A DNA stretch of 64,000 bases from Dermatemys mawii (taxonomy: Eukaryota > Chordata > Testudines > Dermatemydidae), in NCBI GenBank assembly GCA_007922305.1, contig ML677351.1, positions 10,073,558 through 10,137,557 of the forward strand. The letters are read 5' to 3'. Shown here in pieces: positions 1 through 11,507 of the stretch. The position numbers and the translations under genes were made by a program. The first letter of the stretch is position 1. The number at the start of each line of letters is the position of its first letter. The notes beneath the pieces were generated by a model, which had not been told where the DNA came from, searched no databases, and saw only the letters and a program-made list of their open reading frames with translations.

Positions 1-1309
1 ATCTCTTACATTACTTAAGGTGTAATTTTATATTTAATAGCATGAAAGAATAAACTTTTGAGAGTTCAGACCTTGGTGACTGGACCACATAAAAGCCAAC
101 CTGGTAGAGGACCTGATGCCACCTTTATGTCTCAAGACCTATTAGGAACCCATTGTTAGCAGAAGAGTGATATGTTTGATGATCTCTCAAATGATACCAA
201 ACTCCCTTGTTTTAACCCATTAGGCAGCTGGTCTTCGGTTGTCAGGTGTATTTTCAGCATGTGTAAAGGAGAACACAGTATTGCCTTTAGATTAATTTGA
301 TATATGGATGTCTGTGGCTTCCATATGAAATAGAAGGCTTCTAAAGAGACTTGGCAAGCTAATTACAGAAGGTTCACTGTGATACTTGTTCTAGCTTTAA
401 AGATATTTCTGCTTCCAGCAATATTATCTCTAGGCAAAGTGGGGAATTCTGCTAGAACAAGCACTAACTCTAGAACCAAAATGAACTTTTCAAGTGTGTC
501 TACTATAATCTATGGCTAATTTAAAAGGCAAAAAAGAACAAAGAACTAAAGACCATACAGTTTCATGACAATTCTTTAATTCCTGGACTGCTCTGCTCCC
601 ATTTATGACATCCTTCATTTTCTTTGGTTATATACTTAGTGCATTGCCTTTCTTTATGTTGTGGTAACTATGGTGCACAGGTAAAATAAATTTATATTGG
701 GAGGGGAAGAGGGAGGAGAGAGATTTAAGAGAGTCAAGAAAAGAAGATGGAGAAGATTTTTTTCCAGTTCCACTACAGTCATGGGAAGAGTCTTCATATA
801 TCATAAATATTTCCTAGCCCCAAAATGAGCTCATTTCTCCTTTCATAAGCAAAAAGGAAAGGTAAACAAAAAACCTGTATCTAGTTTTGCCTACCATACT
901 CAATGTAATTAGCCTTTTTGAAAGGGGTGGGGAAAATCTAATTTAGAAACACAATGACATTTTTATCCAGAGCCATCTGCTTGATTATATATCAGATTAA
1001 CAGATTGCAGGCACAGAAATATTTTTCAAATTCTCTCCCTTGTTTTTGGTCACCTCACAAGGATGAAAGAGTAATTATATTTCAGCTGGCATTAAGTTTC
1101 CATATTATTTTTTCCTTTTCTATTATGAAAAAATAAAATTTCCTAAGGGAAACATTTTAGACCTGTTCAGAAATTTTCAGATTAAAAAATGAAGCATTTT
1201 TTTAAAAAAAGAAATGGGGGTTTTCTAATGACAAATTTTCCTTTCCCGTCTCTAAAATTTAATATTTTTTCAATGAACCCTTAACATTTGGAAGTAGTAG
1301 TGAGAAAAT
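1..1309. other. Unannotated AT-rich non-coding DNA
   Basis: I see no gene, recognised repeat or RNA here. The sequence is AT-rich, with short A and T runs around 1190-1230 and 1310-1330. The only open frame (954-1136) is 60 codons of low-complexity, hydrophobic-looking sequence with no family resemblance, and it is best read as chance. Confidence 0.6.
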
Positions 1310-1790
1310 TTAATGGGAAAAAAAATCAAGGTAAGCTGTTGAGGCTGGGATGGCCTACCTAGTGGATGAAGCAGGACTTTGGTGATTTCAGTGGCAGTTT
1401 AGAGTAATGAGGAGCATAGATCCAGGAGTCAGACACTGGGGCAGTCATGAAGAGCCAAGCCAAGGGTCAGCACCAGAGTAAGGATTGAGAGCAGGGCATG
1501 CAAATGCTGGAATGGACAGAGTCAAGACTTGAACAGGGATTGGAATCAGGAACAGAGGAAGCTAGCTGCTGGGATAGTTCGCATCGACCAGCTGCTGCAC
1601 TGCAATGTACAAGGAGCAGGCTGCATGCTCTCCTGCCCAATCAAGCAGCACAGCTTTTTGGACAAGGCTCATTGTGCTCACCTGAACTTGCTGGGTTGCC
1701 TAGCGACTTAGGCTCGGAGCCAGCTGTACTCCTGACAATTATGGTTTTGGTTTTTTGGGGGCTGAGGGGTGTCAGGGAGTGAAATACTTT
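1310..1790. repeat. GC-richer block, probably an unclassified dispersed repeat
   Basis: This block is clearly richer in G and C than its flanks. It carries many runs of the type caggagtcag, ggggcagtcatg and gaacagggattgg. Two overlapping frames (1498-1782, 94 codons; 1529-1711, 60 codons) run through it, but neither resembles a known domain, and overlapping frames like this are expected in GC-richer DNA. The sharp composition change suggests an inserted element, perhaps an LTR fragment, but I could not find terminal repeats or a target duplication. Confidence 0.35.
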
Positions 1791-2039
1791 TCATTTTGTT
1801 TCCCTTTTCAGAAGCACAATGGAAGAAAGAAGTTGGGGATAGAAGAGGAAGGGAAAGGAAAAAAAACCCTTGATCTGAAGATTTTCATTACTAATTTTGA
1901 CACAAGTAATTCTGTGCCAAAGCATTCAGAATGAACATTTTCATTTGTTTTGCCAAATCTCTTACTTTTACTTTGATTAGTTCTAATAGTTTTATTTGTA
2001 TATTTGATATTATTTATTGTTTGGATTGCAATAATGCCT

Positions 2040-2135
2040 TCAGCCCCTGTCAGAGTTTAGGTTCCACTTTTGCAGGCACAGTGCACCCTTATAATAGAGG
2101 TGATCCCTGCCTCAGAAAACTCTACAGTTAAATAC
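2040..2135 (+). repeat. Ancient dispersed repeat, SINE/LINE tail type
   Basis: The order 'gcacagtgcaccc ... gatccctgcctcagaaaactctacagttaaata' (read in pieces) resembles a very common sauropsid repeat with the layout 'gtacaaacac ... cagtccctgccc ... agagcttacagtcta'. A second copy lies at 15985-16120. It is probably the 3' part of an old MIR/L2-type element. The assignment is from memory of the pattern, not from alignment. Confidence 0.4.
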
Positions 2136-5100
2136 ATGAGATAACTTGTTCTTCTGTCTATTGAACAGTGAGATTACTAGGATAAGTAATAATAAATAAA
2201 TAGTGTTTTTTCCCCTCTTTCTTTAGGCTACACTTAAAAAAAAACCCCAACCTTCTTTCTACTTGAAGAATGACAGGGGGAAAAATGTTTTAAAAATGAA
2301 AGTAACATTTTCTTTCACAATATTTTCTCCTGCCCCCACTTCTTGTTTTGCATAAACTGTTCAAGTGAATGTTCCCCCCTCCTCTCACTGCACTTACCCC
2401 ATTCCCTCACCCCAGTGGGGAATAAGGTAGGAGAGGGGAATAAGACACAAAACAATGAAAAAAATCCAACAGAAAAAATATTTTTCTTTTTAAAAGTTAA
2501 AACCCTATTGATAAACCAAATGTTAACTTCAAGAGTTTCAACCAGTGCTATGGACTGTGTTAAGGTTCTCCAAGTTTTCCAGTTAATTCTTTTCTAATTC
2601 AGTTAAACACATACCTGTTTCCAAAAACTTACAAGATTAGCAATCCATATGTATATGTATTTAATCTGCATTATATAAGCCAGCTAATGATCTCATCTCT
2701 CCAGAAGTAGCTTGCAAGTTCTCCAATTCTATTTTAAAAGTACCTGGTTAGTGAAGTATTGGTGCTGGCCCAGTGTGACTGTCCAAAAACAAACAAAACA
2801 AAATCCAAACAAAAGGAAGAGATTTGTGACAATATTGGGGAAAGTATGCTATTCCCAGGTTTGTTTGGTTTCATATTAATGTTCTTTGGAATACAAAGTA
2901 ATGTACTTCTGTGTTGCTGTAGATGCTTTTATGGATTGGTTGCAAAAGTAACTAGCTAGAAAACATTCTGCTACCCCAATCCTATCTGATAACAGCAGGA
3001 AAATGTGTTTTTTATATTGCTCCCAATTTGCTAGTGTTTCAGCTCTTCCAGCCTATGATGACAATATTGTGCTGTGATGTACTGGCTGCTGCCTATTTGC
3101 TGCAACTACTGCCCAAAGATTTAGAGAACTTAGATGGTTAGGTCACTGTCTGTTTCAATAAACTTGTGAGTGGGAGAAATGCATGCCAGGAGCATAACTG
3201 AAGAACTAGTGATGAACTGCCTGTAACTCCTATGAAAGTGTTCCTGTTAGCCTGTGATAAACCCATGCCTTAGGGTTGCCAGTGCTTGCAGAGGGGAAGG
3301 GCAAGACACTGGGGAACCTGTTCAGTTTCCCACTTATATAAAAATGCTTTATTATAACTATTACCAAGGAAGAAGGCAATATCACTGGGCAAGCCAGCTT
3401 ATACTGCATGCAATCTGTTGTGTTTATACTTGATTCCTGAAAAAGTACACTGTCTACACTGTGCTGTGTGTAATTTGAAATGAGGGGAACAAATGAATAC
3501 TTCACTGGATGCTGTCATAGGTACACTCAGTACAGGACATTGTATGTACATAATGTACCATACAAGGCACTAGTCTTCCTATGAGAGTGATGGAGCATAT
3601 ATTTGGATTGTGTGGGATTCTTCCACCCACCCACAGACAACAACATGATAAATAACTGACCTACAAAAAATAGCTACATCATCATGACTGAAATTCTGCA
3701 CATTAGGTTTGCAGAATTGCTAGGAGTAATCAGAATCTTCAGTTAATATAATGAATTCTTGTGATTCTGACAACAAACAGACCCATCCTTCCTCCAAAAG
3801 CTTACCTGAATAGTTTGTTGAAATATTTACAAGGGTTAGTCAGTGAAGTCTGGAAAGGGCACTTGGAAGGGGGGGAAGAAAAGGCCACCTGCTTATTTAC
3901 ATACAGAAATGGTCCCCAGCGCCACAGTGACCAAACACCATCTGTTTTATTCCTTTGGAAAAAAACATTGTTCTCAACTGGATCTCTTGAAACCAAACCT
4001 TTGAGGTTGCATAAATGCAAGTAAAACAAGCTGTAAGTAAACAACATGTCATCTGATGTATACTATACAAGGGGCAAAGCATGGGGAAGAGACATTCATG
4101 GAAACCAGAACTGAATGTTATCCAGGACTTGTGGAGTCCATTATTGTACACAGGAAAAAGTTTGAGATCTGGCACTGACACAGGGCAATTGCATGTTCTG
4201 AAGATATTTTGAATTGCTAACCAGCCACTATCACAGGCTTATGAAGGAAGAAAACTTGCTGTTGCCAAACCCAGCTGGGCCCGTTGGTTACGCGGTCAGT
4301 AAATGAGGGGACTGCAACACAGAGATCCAGACAAAGAGGGCATCAAAAGCACAGTTCTATCTGTAATCATTACTAATCACTTTCATGCTCTAAATTTTCT
4401 TTAACATTCTAACAAATAAATTAGCTGACAAGCACATTTCATTAACCGGAAATCTGAGTGAATACTGCAAAATATTCACAAAGACTGAGTTTCAGATTTG
4501 TGATTATGAGTATCATTACTGGAAACCAGATACCATAGAGAGAGATGCTTGCATAGCCAGGGAATAGCAACATACTATGGGACCTGTGTTTTCATTTAAA
4601 ATAAGCTCAGAGTGAATTACAAATACTAGCTATATGAAACATTACACAGAGCAGCCCATAGGCTGAAAAATGTTCATACATTTGTCAAATCATTTTGAAT
4701 AAACAAATCCCTGCAAGACAGCGGTCAAAGTAATTTCCAGAAAGGGGGGAAAAAAGGCCAAGATAGCCCTACTTTCATCTAATACATTGTTCATCATGCA
4801 TTAAACACTCAGCTCTAGTGAGAACTTACTATATTTTTGGTGTTATTATAATAGACAGCATGATACATTATAATGTGAGCATTTGAAAGACCATCCCAGA
4901 GTTTGTGGATTGATGGCTTTAGCAGTTCAGCTCACTGAGTAAATAAGATAGACAACTAAAGTGGTTTCAGAAGCATTGACCAGTTAAGTTTGTTCACCAT
5001 GGGTGCAATCTTCCCCAATAGAGAGGGTCCACAAAAGACATTCGGTCTTAAGTTGTGCACACTTATGTCGCATTGACTTTTGCCACATATATACCCTATA

Positions 5101-6363
5101 CTCTTTGTAAATCTCATCCATGATAAAAGGGGTAGGGAAGCCCTTTCATGCACAAGTAAAGACCACTCAGCTCTTAAGCTGTCAGGTCCAGCTCTTAGGT
5201 TTAAGGAAAACAAAAGAATATATATAGAAAGTATTCTCTTACCTCTCTGTTTCAACAGTACAGCCAACAGCTACTACACAAAGAGCGAGTATCTTTCCCC
5301 ATCATCCCCTTCTATCTGGCTCAGAATATCCAGTCACTAAATTGGCAATAATTAGTCTCTAATTACTATCAGATTTTCACCTGTTTCATTTGCAACTCCC
5401 TAGAATATTTACCTTGTTCAATTAGCATGATCTAATCCATGCCCTACTAGCAGAGTAGCATCAGTCCTTCCTCTGTAGAATGAGTCTTTCACATGACAGT
5501 CTCACATTGCCTCAAATGGTGAGAAAGCAACACCAAAAAAAAGTATGTACTTAAAATAAAACAGGCAGACTGAGTGTTGTATTTCTTTGTTGGGGGGCAT
5601 ATACATTATTTTTAGTGTCCCCTTGGCAAGTTTTCATTTTCATTTGTTTGCAATACACTGTTACATTTGTCTTAATTTCATATAAAGTTTGGAGAGAGGA
5701 CAATTCCTCTTGAAACATAATTGTACTATCCCATTGTTAAAGATGATTAATGGGGGTAAAACTTTCAAGCACACTCAAATTATGTAGGAGCCTAAGTCAC
5801 TTGAACACCTGGGACAATTTCAGTCCTGGGCTCCATGATTTAAATAAGTGATGTTTAAAATGTAGTGAAGTTTTTATGCCATATAGTAAGTTTTGCTCAT
5901 TTCATATTTAAAACACGAAGAAAGTAACATTAAAATAAATTTAGAACAAGATGAATTATATAAAGTCAGGAAGTAAGTATGAGTTTAGATGTCTACTCAA
6001 ATGCCTCTACATTTCCTTTATGTTTCAGTGTTATATATTATTACTGAGAGTGGGGAATTCTGGATGTCTTGGTAAAGCTTCCTAAGAGGAGCATTGTCAA
6101 CTTGAAGATTGCATCCAGATGGGAACCACCACCTGTTCTTTAATCCATCCCAGCTGGATACAATCCCTCCAGAGCTAGCTTTCAACAAGGCATCTGAAAG
6201 TTTGCCATACACCTGGAGCTCTTACTTTGGTGGTGAAGACTACTACTCAGAATATGGCTTCCCTTTCAGGAAACAAAAAGGTGATATCCCTGGGCAGAAT
6301 ATATTCTATCACAGTCCCATTCCTTAGAGCTGGGTAGGAAATTGTTTTCCTGACTTGTGAAAC
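2136..6363. other. Unannotated non-coding DNA
   Basis: I see no recognisable gene, RNA or mobile element in this 4.2-kb stretch. Open frames at 2343-2597, 3230-3505, 3761-4024, 4956-5267 and others are short, overlap on both strands and show no domain. Local features are only A-rich or T-rich runs and a G run near 4745. Old, unrecognisable repeat sequence is likely. Confidence 0.55.
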
Positions 6364-6600
6364 TCAGGTTCAACATCCTGATCTAAATCAGATATTTGAA
6401 CCCACTCTCTCACATCCCAGGTGAATGCCCCAATACCAGGCTTTAAATTTGCTTTCTCAAGCTCTCCTGTTAGAACTGTTCTACTTTGTATAAAGTAGTA
6501 AATATTTATTGGAGTAAAGTTAAAGAGAGATTCTATAACCCTGTCATCAGAGCACTCACGTTAGATGTGAGCAATCCAGGTTGAAATGTTTTATTCCAAT
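6364..6600. repeat. Fragments of tRNA-like hairpin repeat
   Basis: Two pieces resemble the tRNA-like unit better preserved at 6665-6786. Positions 6388-6443 read as a reverse unit (box-B complement 'tttgaaccc', then 'cacatcccaggtgaatgcc'), preceded at about 6370 by a short forward box-B piece 'caggttcaac'. Positions 6539-6595 read forward ('agagcactcacg ... atccaggttgaaat'). They look like broken copies of a fold-back element made of two inverted tRNA-like units. No functional tRNA can be folded from them. Confidence 0.5.
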
Positions 6601-6664
6601 ATTTAGTTTGTCAAATAGAACAGCTCAGAGAGGAGATTGAGAGACCCACCTCAGAATGGCAAGC

Positions 6665-6786
6665 AGCCTAGTAGTTAGAGCACTTAGCTGGAATGGGGGT
6701 TCCTGGGTTCAAGTTTCTGTGCCAAAGGAAGAATTTGAACATGGGCGTCCTGTTTCCTAGGTAAATACACTAACTACCAAGCTATT
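6665..6786 (+). repeat. tRNA-derived fold-back repeat (two inverted tRNA-like units)
   Basis: Positions 6665-6723 hold a tRNA-like unit. It starts 'agcctagtagttagagcac' (box A region), and the box B sequence 'gggttcaagtttc' lies at 6705-6717. Positions 6728-6786 hold the same unit reversed: its complement reads 'agcttggtagttagtg' and later 'tgttcaaattc'. The two units are roughly 70% identical by eye, so the whole 122 bp can fold into one hairpin. This fits a pol III-type SINE head arranged as an inverted pair. It is not a working tRNA gene: there is no plausible anticodon arm and the stems are mismatched. Confidence 0.65.
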
Positions 6787-6844
6787 CAGGGTACAGCTTA
6801 CTTCTGTTCCCCTTGCACCCACTCTCCTCCTTCCTCAAAATCCA

Positions 6845-6975
6845 TCCTGGATCTCTGACAAAGCATTTCATCAAAAAATAAAAAAAACACAAACTTTCCC
6901 TGTTAAAACTGGTTTTGACAAATTGGAATTTGCCAGTGAACAGCAAGTTCATCAAAAAATTGCTGACTAGCACTG
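6845..6975 (-). repeat. AT-rich dispersed repeat (tcaaaa/ttttcc family), minus strand
   Basis: The run 'gcatttcatcaaaaaat ... ggttttgacaaattgg ... catcaaaaaattgctgac' is the reverse of the family seen at 13081-13290 and 16668-16985 ('gagctggtcaaaacttttc ... gacaaagttttt'). Three copies in one window show it is a dispersed repeat. I do not know its class. A 164-codon minus-strand frame covering 6782-7276 runs through this repeat and is not a gene. Confidence 0.45.
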
Positions 6976-9289
6976 CTGTTTGAAAAAGGCTCCGCTCTGC
7001 TTGTTGCCAGTGTATGATTCTTTCAAACACAGTAAGATGTCTTAAGAAAGTAGTGAGCCTTCCTCCTAAAACAAGGAAGAAGGTGGTCAGAGGAGCACAT
7101 TGGTGGTGAGGGGAATAAATTAGAGGGGATCTGTGTAAAGGGAGCTTATTGCTGCAGGGATGAGGCCCCCAGAAAACCGGTTCTGGATGGGTAGCAGGGA
7201 GGAGGGAGCTCCTTAAGAAAGAAACTGCAGGAGTATTGAAAGGAATTGACTGCCCTCTAAGTTGTCCTAGGCACAAACATGTTCTACCTTGGTATTAGGG
7301 CTGGTTTTTGATATTTTGCTGCATGCACAAAGATTTAACGTAACTGATTAACTATGCTACCATTTTAAAAAGCGGCAAGGGAATCAATTGCCTATGAATT
7401 AAGAACAGTTTGGTGACTAAACAAGTTCAGTTCAGGATATTACTCTGGAATCCACAACAGTCATGAAAAATACAAACTAGTCATCAACTCTATTTGTGAC
7501 CCAATGAAACCACTATATAGCCAGTCAGAAAAAGTAGTTGTCAACAATAAGTTTCAGCCAAAAAAAGAACATGGTGTTTTTTTCTCATTTTCCAGGCATG
7601 CAGTCACATCGGGTGATACATATTTTTTTAGTCACAGAAAGAGTGAATGAAGATTCCATGTAATGCCTTAGCTGAAAACCACTAATAAAATTCAGCCTTC
7701 CCAAGACTGTGATTAAAACAGAATCTGTGTTTCCAAGAAACATGTTACTCCGACCTCACTTTTTACAGTCTGATCCATCAGCCATTAATGACGCAGGAAT
7801 GACTCCCATTGACTTCAATGGACATTGGATTTCACAGGTCTTTAAAGACAGATAAGAGCCTGGCATTAAGATTACCAAAGTGGTATAAGAGTGTTTTTAC
7901 TTGATAACCCTGTGTTTTCTTTAGCCTTGGAGTGGGAAAAAACAGTTTTATTAAGTGATTCACTTACTAGTAAGTACCTCCTTTCAAATTTCTGTTTCAC
8001 ACTGAGTGCATAGGTTTGGGTTGTTGATTTACCACCACAATAAGCATTTGCCAAGTACAACCACTAGATTATTTGACTTTTATTATGTTCTTTTAGTGCT
8101 ACACTGATAAGCAATTGAACCCAGTGAAGCTGTCAGAGGAATGAAAGTCTTAAAGGCGTACATTTTCTGTTTAGTGAACTGTAAAATATATAAAAATTAA
8201 ACACTCCTCATCAGAGAATATTAAAAATATCTTCTGTGCACAGAGAAGTAAGAAAAAAAATAATGAAACAGCTTTGACATATAATATCAATATAATGTTT
8301 TTTTGGGGTGGGGGAGAATCATTGTTAATACCAGGTTGGGCAAAAAATATAAAATGAGGCAATGAAACTCAAACAAATAACTAATAAAAGCTGTTACAAG
8401 AATAAATCTCAGATGTGTTCTGGGACCACATTTTATAGTTTTTCATTGTATTATAGTGCTGTGTTAACACAATACTTTTGATAGGTCATCCCATAGACAG
8501 ACAAATCATAAAATATATGCAATTTACCAAGCAGAGTACAACAGAATAGTTGGCAATAAAATGCTAAAACCCAATTAGAAACAGCATCCTTCAGAGAAGA
8601 GCTGGGGGAAGAGAAGAGGAGGAAAAGCAGAATAAGAAAACAAAAAACTCTTCCAACAGAAATCCTTGAAATCTTCTGCTCAGTAATAGTTTCCAGAAAG
8701 TACAAGCAGTTACATTCACTGTAGAGATTTACTGTGACATTACATTTTTATGAAACTGAAGCTTGAGAAAAATCAAATTTGAATTCCATGTACAGCAAGT
8801 ATCTGTTAAAGATAGAATTTAATGTATTATAAGTAGCCATAGCTTTAAGCTCCTCTGACCCTTTTGGATTTGAAGTTTCTTTTGCTATCATCTATTATAT
8901 CATCTGGGTTGGAAAATGTTCTCGCGTAGGAGGTAGGCAGAATGCGGATGATGTAATTCATGATTATGTAGAAGGAGGTTATAATTGCTGACTTTTAAAA
9001 ATAGCACCAGCTAATTCCTTCATGACCTCTTACAGCCAGTGGAAACTGCCGAAGAAGATGTAGAGCTTTGAGTCTTCACTGTGCTCGTAGTTAGGATAAT
9101 TAGGAAGCGTAGGGACCTGAATCCTCAGGAGGGTTATTTTAATTTTATATTGCTCTATTTAGACTGCAAGTTTTAATGCAACTAATCATTTCTTTTTTAT
9201 ATAGTATGATGGATCAACTACTAAAGGGTTGCCTCCGGAGAGTGGAAAAATAAAGAAAAGCACAGTGAAGCAGAAGGCACAAATCCCTT
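6976..9289. other. Unannotated DNA with one ancient repeat scrap
   Basis: No gene is seen. Around 7795-7840 the phrase 'gactcccattgacttcaatgg' matches a very common old sauropsid repeat motif. The rest is AT-rich unique-looking sequence. Short minus-strand frames (7872-8060, 8171-8362, 8451-8705) are hydrophobic or low-complexity and have no recognisable domain. Confidence 0.5.
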
Positions 9290-9568
9290 AGTGATACTTA
9301 GGATTTGTCTACGTTGGCCATTAGTCAGCCCACTGACTAGAGGGGCATAAATTTTAGTGTGTCCTATCTGACCCAGGTGGATCCTTCTGGTGTGCACTAA
9401 AAGTTCCTGTATGAGTAGAGGCAGTCCTGTTTCAAACAGTGCTATGTTGACATGCACTGGGAATTTTTAATGCATCCTAGCAGGGTCTGCCTGCATCACA
9501 CACTAGGGCACATTAAAATTGATGCCCCTCTAGTGCAGACTTACACATCATGTAGATAAGCTTTAAAT
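9290..9568. mobile_element. Non-autonomous DNA transposon (MITE) with imperfect terminal inverted repeats
   Basis: The left end reads 'acttaggatttgtctacg' and the right end, complemented, reads 'atttaaagcttatctac'. These pair imperfectly and share the 'tgtctac' core seen at the ends of several DNA elements in this window. Internal inverted pieces ('gactagaggggcat' near 9334-9350; 'gatgcccctctagtgcag' near 9519-9538) support a hairpin-like MITE. There is no coding capacity: the minus-strand frame 9221-9457 is incidental. The superfamily is unsure (hAT or Harbinger). Confidence 0.5.
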
Positions 9569-11127
9569 CGTTTGCTATTATGGCCAGGGCACAGAGTTTT
9601 AGTAAGTTACGTTTGGAATTCCAGACTTTTGACATCAAAAGACTAATAAAATTTTAGGCAACTGTTTTCAAGATATTTAAAGCTATCTATAATCCACATA
9701 AGAAAAAAAAAACTACTGTGCAAAGAAAAAGAAAAGGTTGATATGAGTGAAAGTGTAATTGCAGGAAGAAGTAAAAGTGAGCCCTGGACTTCCGTCAGGC
9801 TAGATATAGCCCTATATCTTTATAGAAGAGCTTTCTGATGTGGCTGTTCTTTAGTTATTGCAGTTCATGCCACAGTATTTGTGTTTCTTGGTGGAGTTGT
9901 CAGTTCTGGATGAACAGAATAGACCAACTGGAATTTGAGGGTTACTCAGACATTATAGGTACGTTTATATTGGAGTAAAAACCACTGGTCAAATTCATCC
10001 TTCATGTAACTTCAATGGAATAAACAGAGATACACTTGGTTAGAGTTTGGCCCATTTTTATTTTTTTAAATCTTCTGCTCCCTGCTTTCTAAGAATGCAT
10101 TTTCTTAGAGTATATTTTCAGTTGCTGCCTGTCAAGATACCGTAAGAGGCTATTTCAGATTTATGAGACTTTCTATCCTGCAACATTGGTAATGGAAGAT
10201 TACTAATGCAGCCCATGAAGAAACCTGAAATTATGGCTAGAGTGAATACAATGCTGCTGTTCGAAAAGTGTGATACTATGGTTCTGCAAAGTAGCATTCA
10301 AGGTCCCATAAATCCTGCAAACCCAAGTACAATGATTTTAATGCTTTTGATTTGATACCATTACCAAAGACTACAACATTTAGATTATTCTGAGAAACAA
10401 GAACAAAATAATCAACTGGTGTAGTTCCATAGAAGTCAATGGAGTTTGCCAATATATGCCACTGAATGATCTGTCCTTTTATATTTATTCACTAGCCATG
10501 GAGAGCAGAGTATGGTTCCTGTAGCATATTTACAATTGAGGCAACAAAAGGAACAGTGCTTGAAGTATTGTAGCAGCATCTAAACAACAGGCTACTTTTG
10601 TTCATTATTGATCATGCTCTTGGCAGTTTTTGATGATATAGATGACCCAGTGGACGGAGGGAAGCACTGTTTGCTTCTGTTATATTGAATAATTCATGCA
10701 CAATATTCATTTTTACATTTGATCTGCTATATCAGAGAGAGTAACCACTTAAAGTGACATTAAATGAGAATCAGTGTCACTGATGGCTGACAAAAGAAAA
10801 CCAAGGAATTCTGTGATAGAATGCACATTTGTTATGGTGATGGATGGACATTTGGGTGCACGACTGGATTTTCTAGCAAGGTTATTAAAAAAGCCCCAAA
10901 AGTCAGCCGTATCTGGGCAGCTCAGTTTTCAAATGTGGACACCAAATGGGACCAACTAATGTTACATTGATAGCCTGATTCATCTGCAAGGACTAGCTGC
11001 TGCATGCCAATCCATCAAAGTAAAGCAGCTGTGAACTTGGCTTAATTGGCTAGATGAAGCAGGATTATGACTATTTTGTACATACAACACAAACCAGTCA
11101 AAGTATACCAGTCAACCTGGCCACAAG
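9569..11127. other. Unannotated DNA with an ancient repeat scrap
   Basis: No gene is seen. Positions 9958-10055 ('tatattggagtaaaaacc ... taacttcaatgg ... agagtttggccca') resemble an old sauropsid dispersed repeat containing 'cttcaatgg' and ending 'tttggccc'. Positions 10415-10450 carry another 'gaagtcaatggagtt' phrase. The 61-codon frame at 10774-10959 has no recognisable domain. Confidence 0.5.
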
Positions 11128-11300
11128 TTTTAGTGGCAGATTTTCAATGTTACTAATGGCAGTTAGGCACACAAAACAACAATTTATGGTGTATTCTAAG
11201 TACTGACTTCAAGGTGAAGATTTTTAAAGGCATAAATGGTAGATACCTAATTCCCACTGAAATTTAATGAAAGTTAGGTACCAAACTACTATTTCTACCT
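11128..11300. repeat. Ancient 'gttaggtacc' dispersed repeat
   Basis: The words 'agattttcaatgtta', 'gcagttaggcac', 'tacctaattcccactgaaat' and 'gaaagttaggtacc' match a family also present at 34615-34800, 43255-43735 and 59745-59935. Its core alternates 'cctaactcccattga' with its own complement, so copies look partly palindromic. Its class is unknown to me; it is old and diverged. Confidence 0.45.
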
Positions 11301-11507
11301 TTGTAAGTCTCCCCTTCATTCAATACTTAGGGGCACAGAGCCATTGACTGTACACGTTAAGTGCCTGTCTGAGGAGTCAGATGAGGGATATGGATATTTG
11401 GTTTAGTCACTCATGTTTGAAAATTGTTCTCTTTCCAGAAAAAAAAGTCATACAAACTTTTATTTAATTTCCACTTACTTTCTTAGCATATGGCATAGTG
11501 CAATAGA

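Noticed and set aside
6665..6786. Possible functional tRNA gene
   Set aside because: The A and B boxes are recognisable, but the acceptor and anticodon stems do not pair and the unit is duplicated in reverse. It is a tRNA-derived repeat.
6782..7276. 164-codon open frame on the minus strand, the longest unexplained in its area
   Set aside because: It runs through the tRNA-like hairpin edge and an AT-rich dispersed repeat, has no domain, and its composition follows the repeats.
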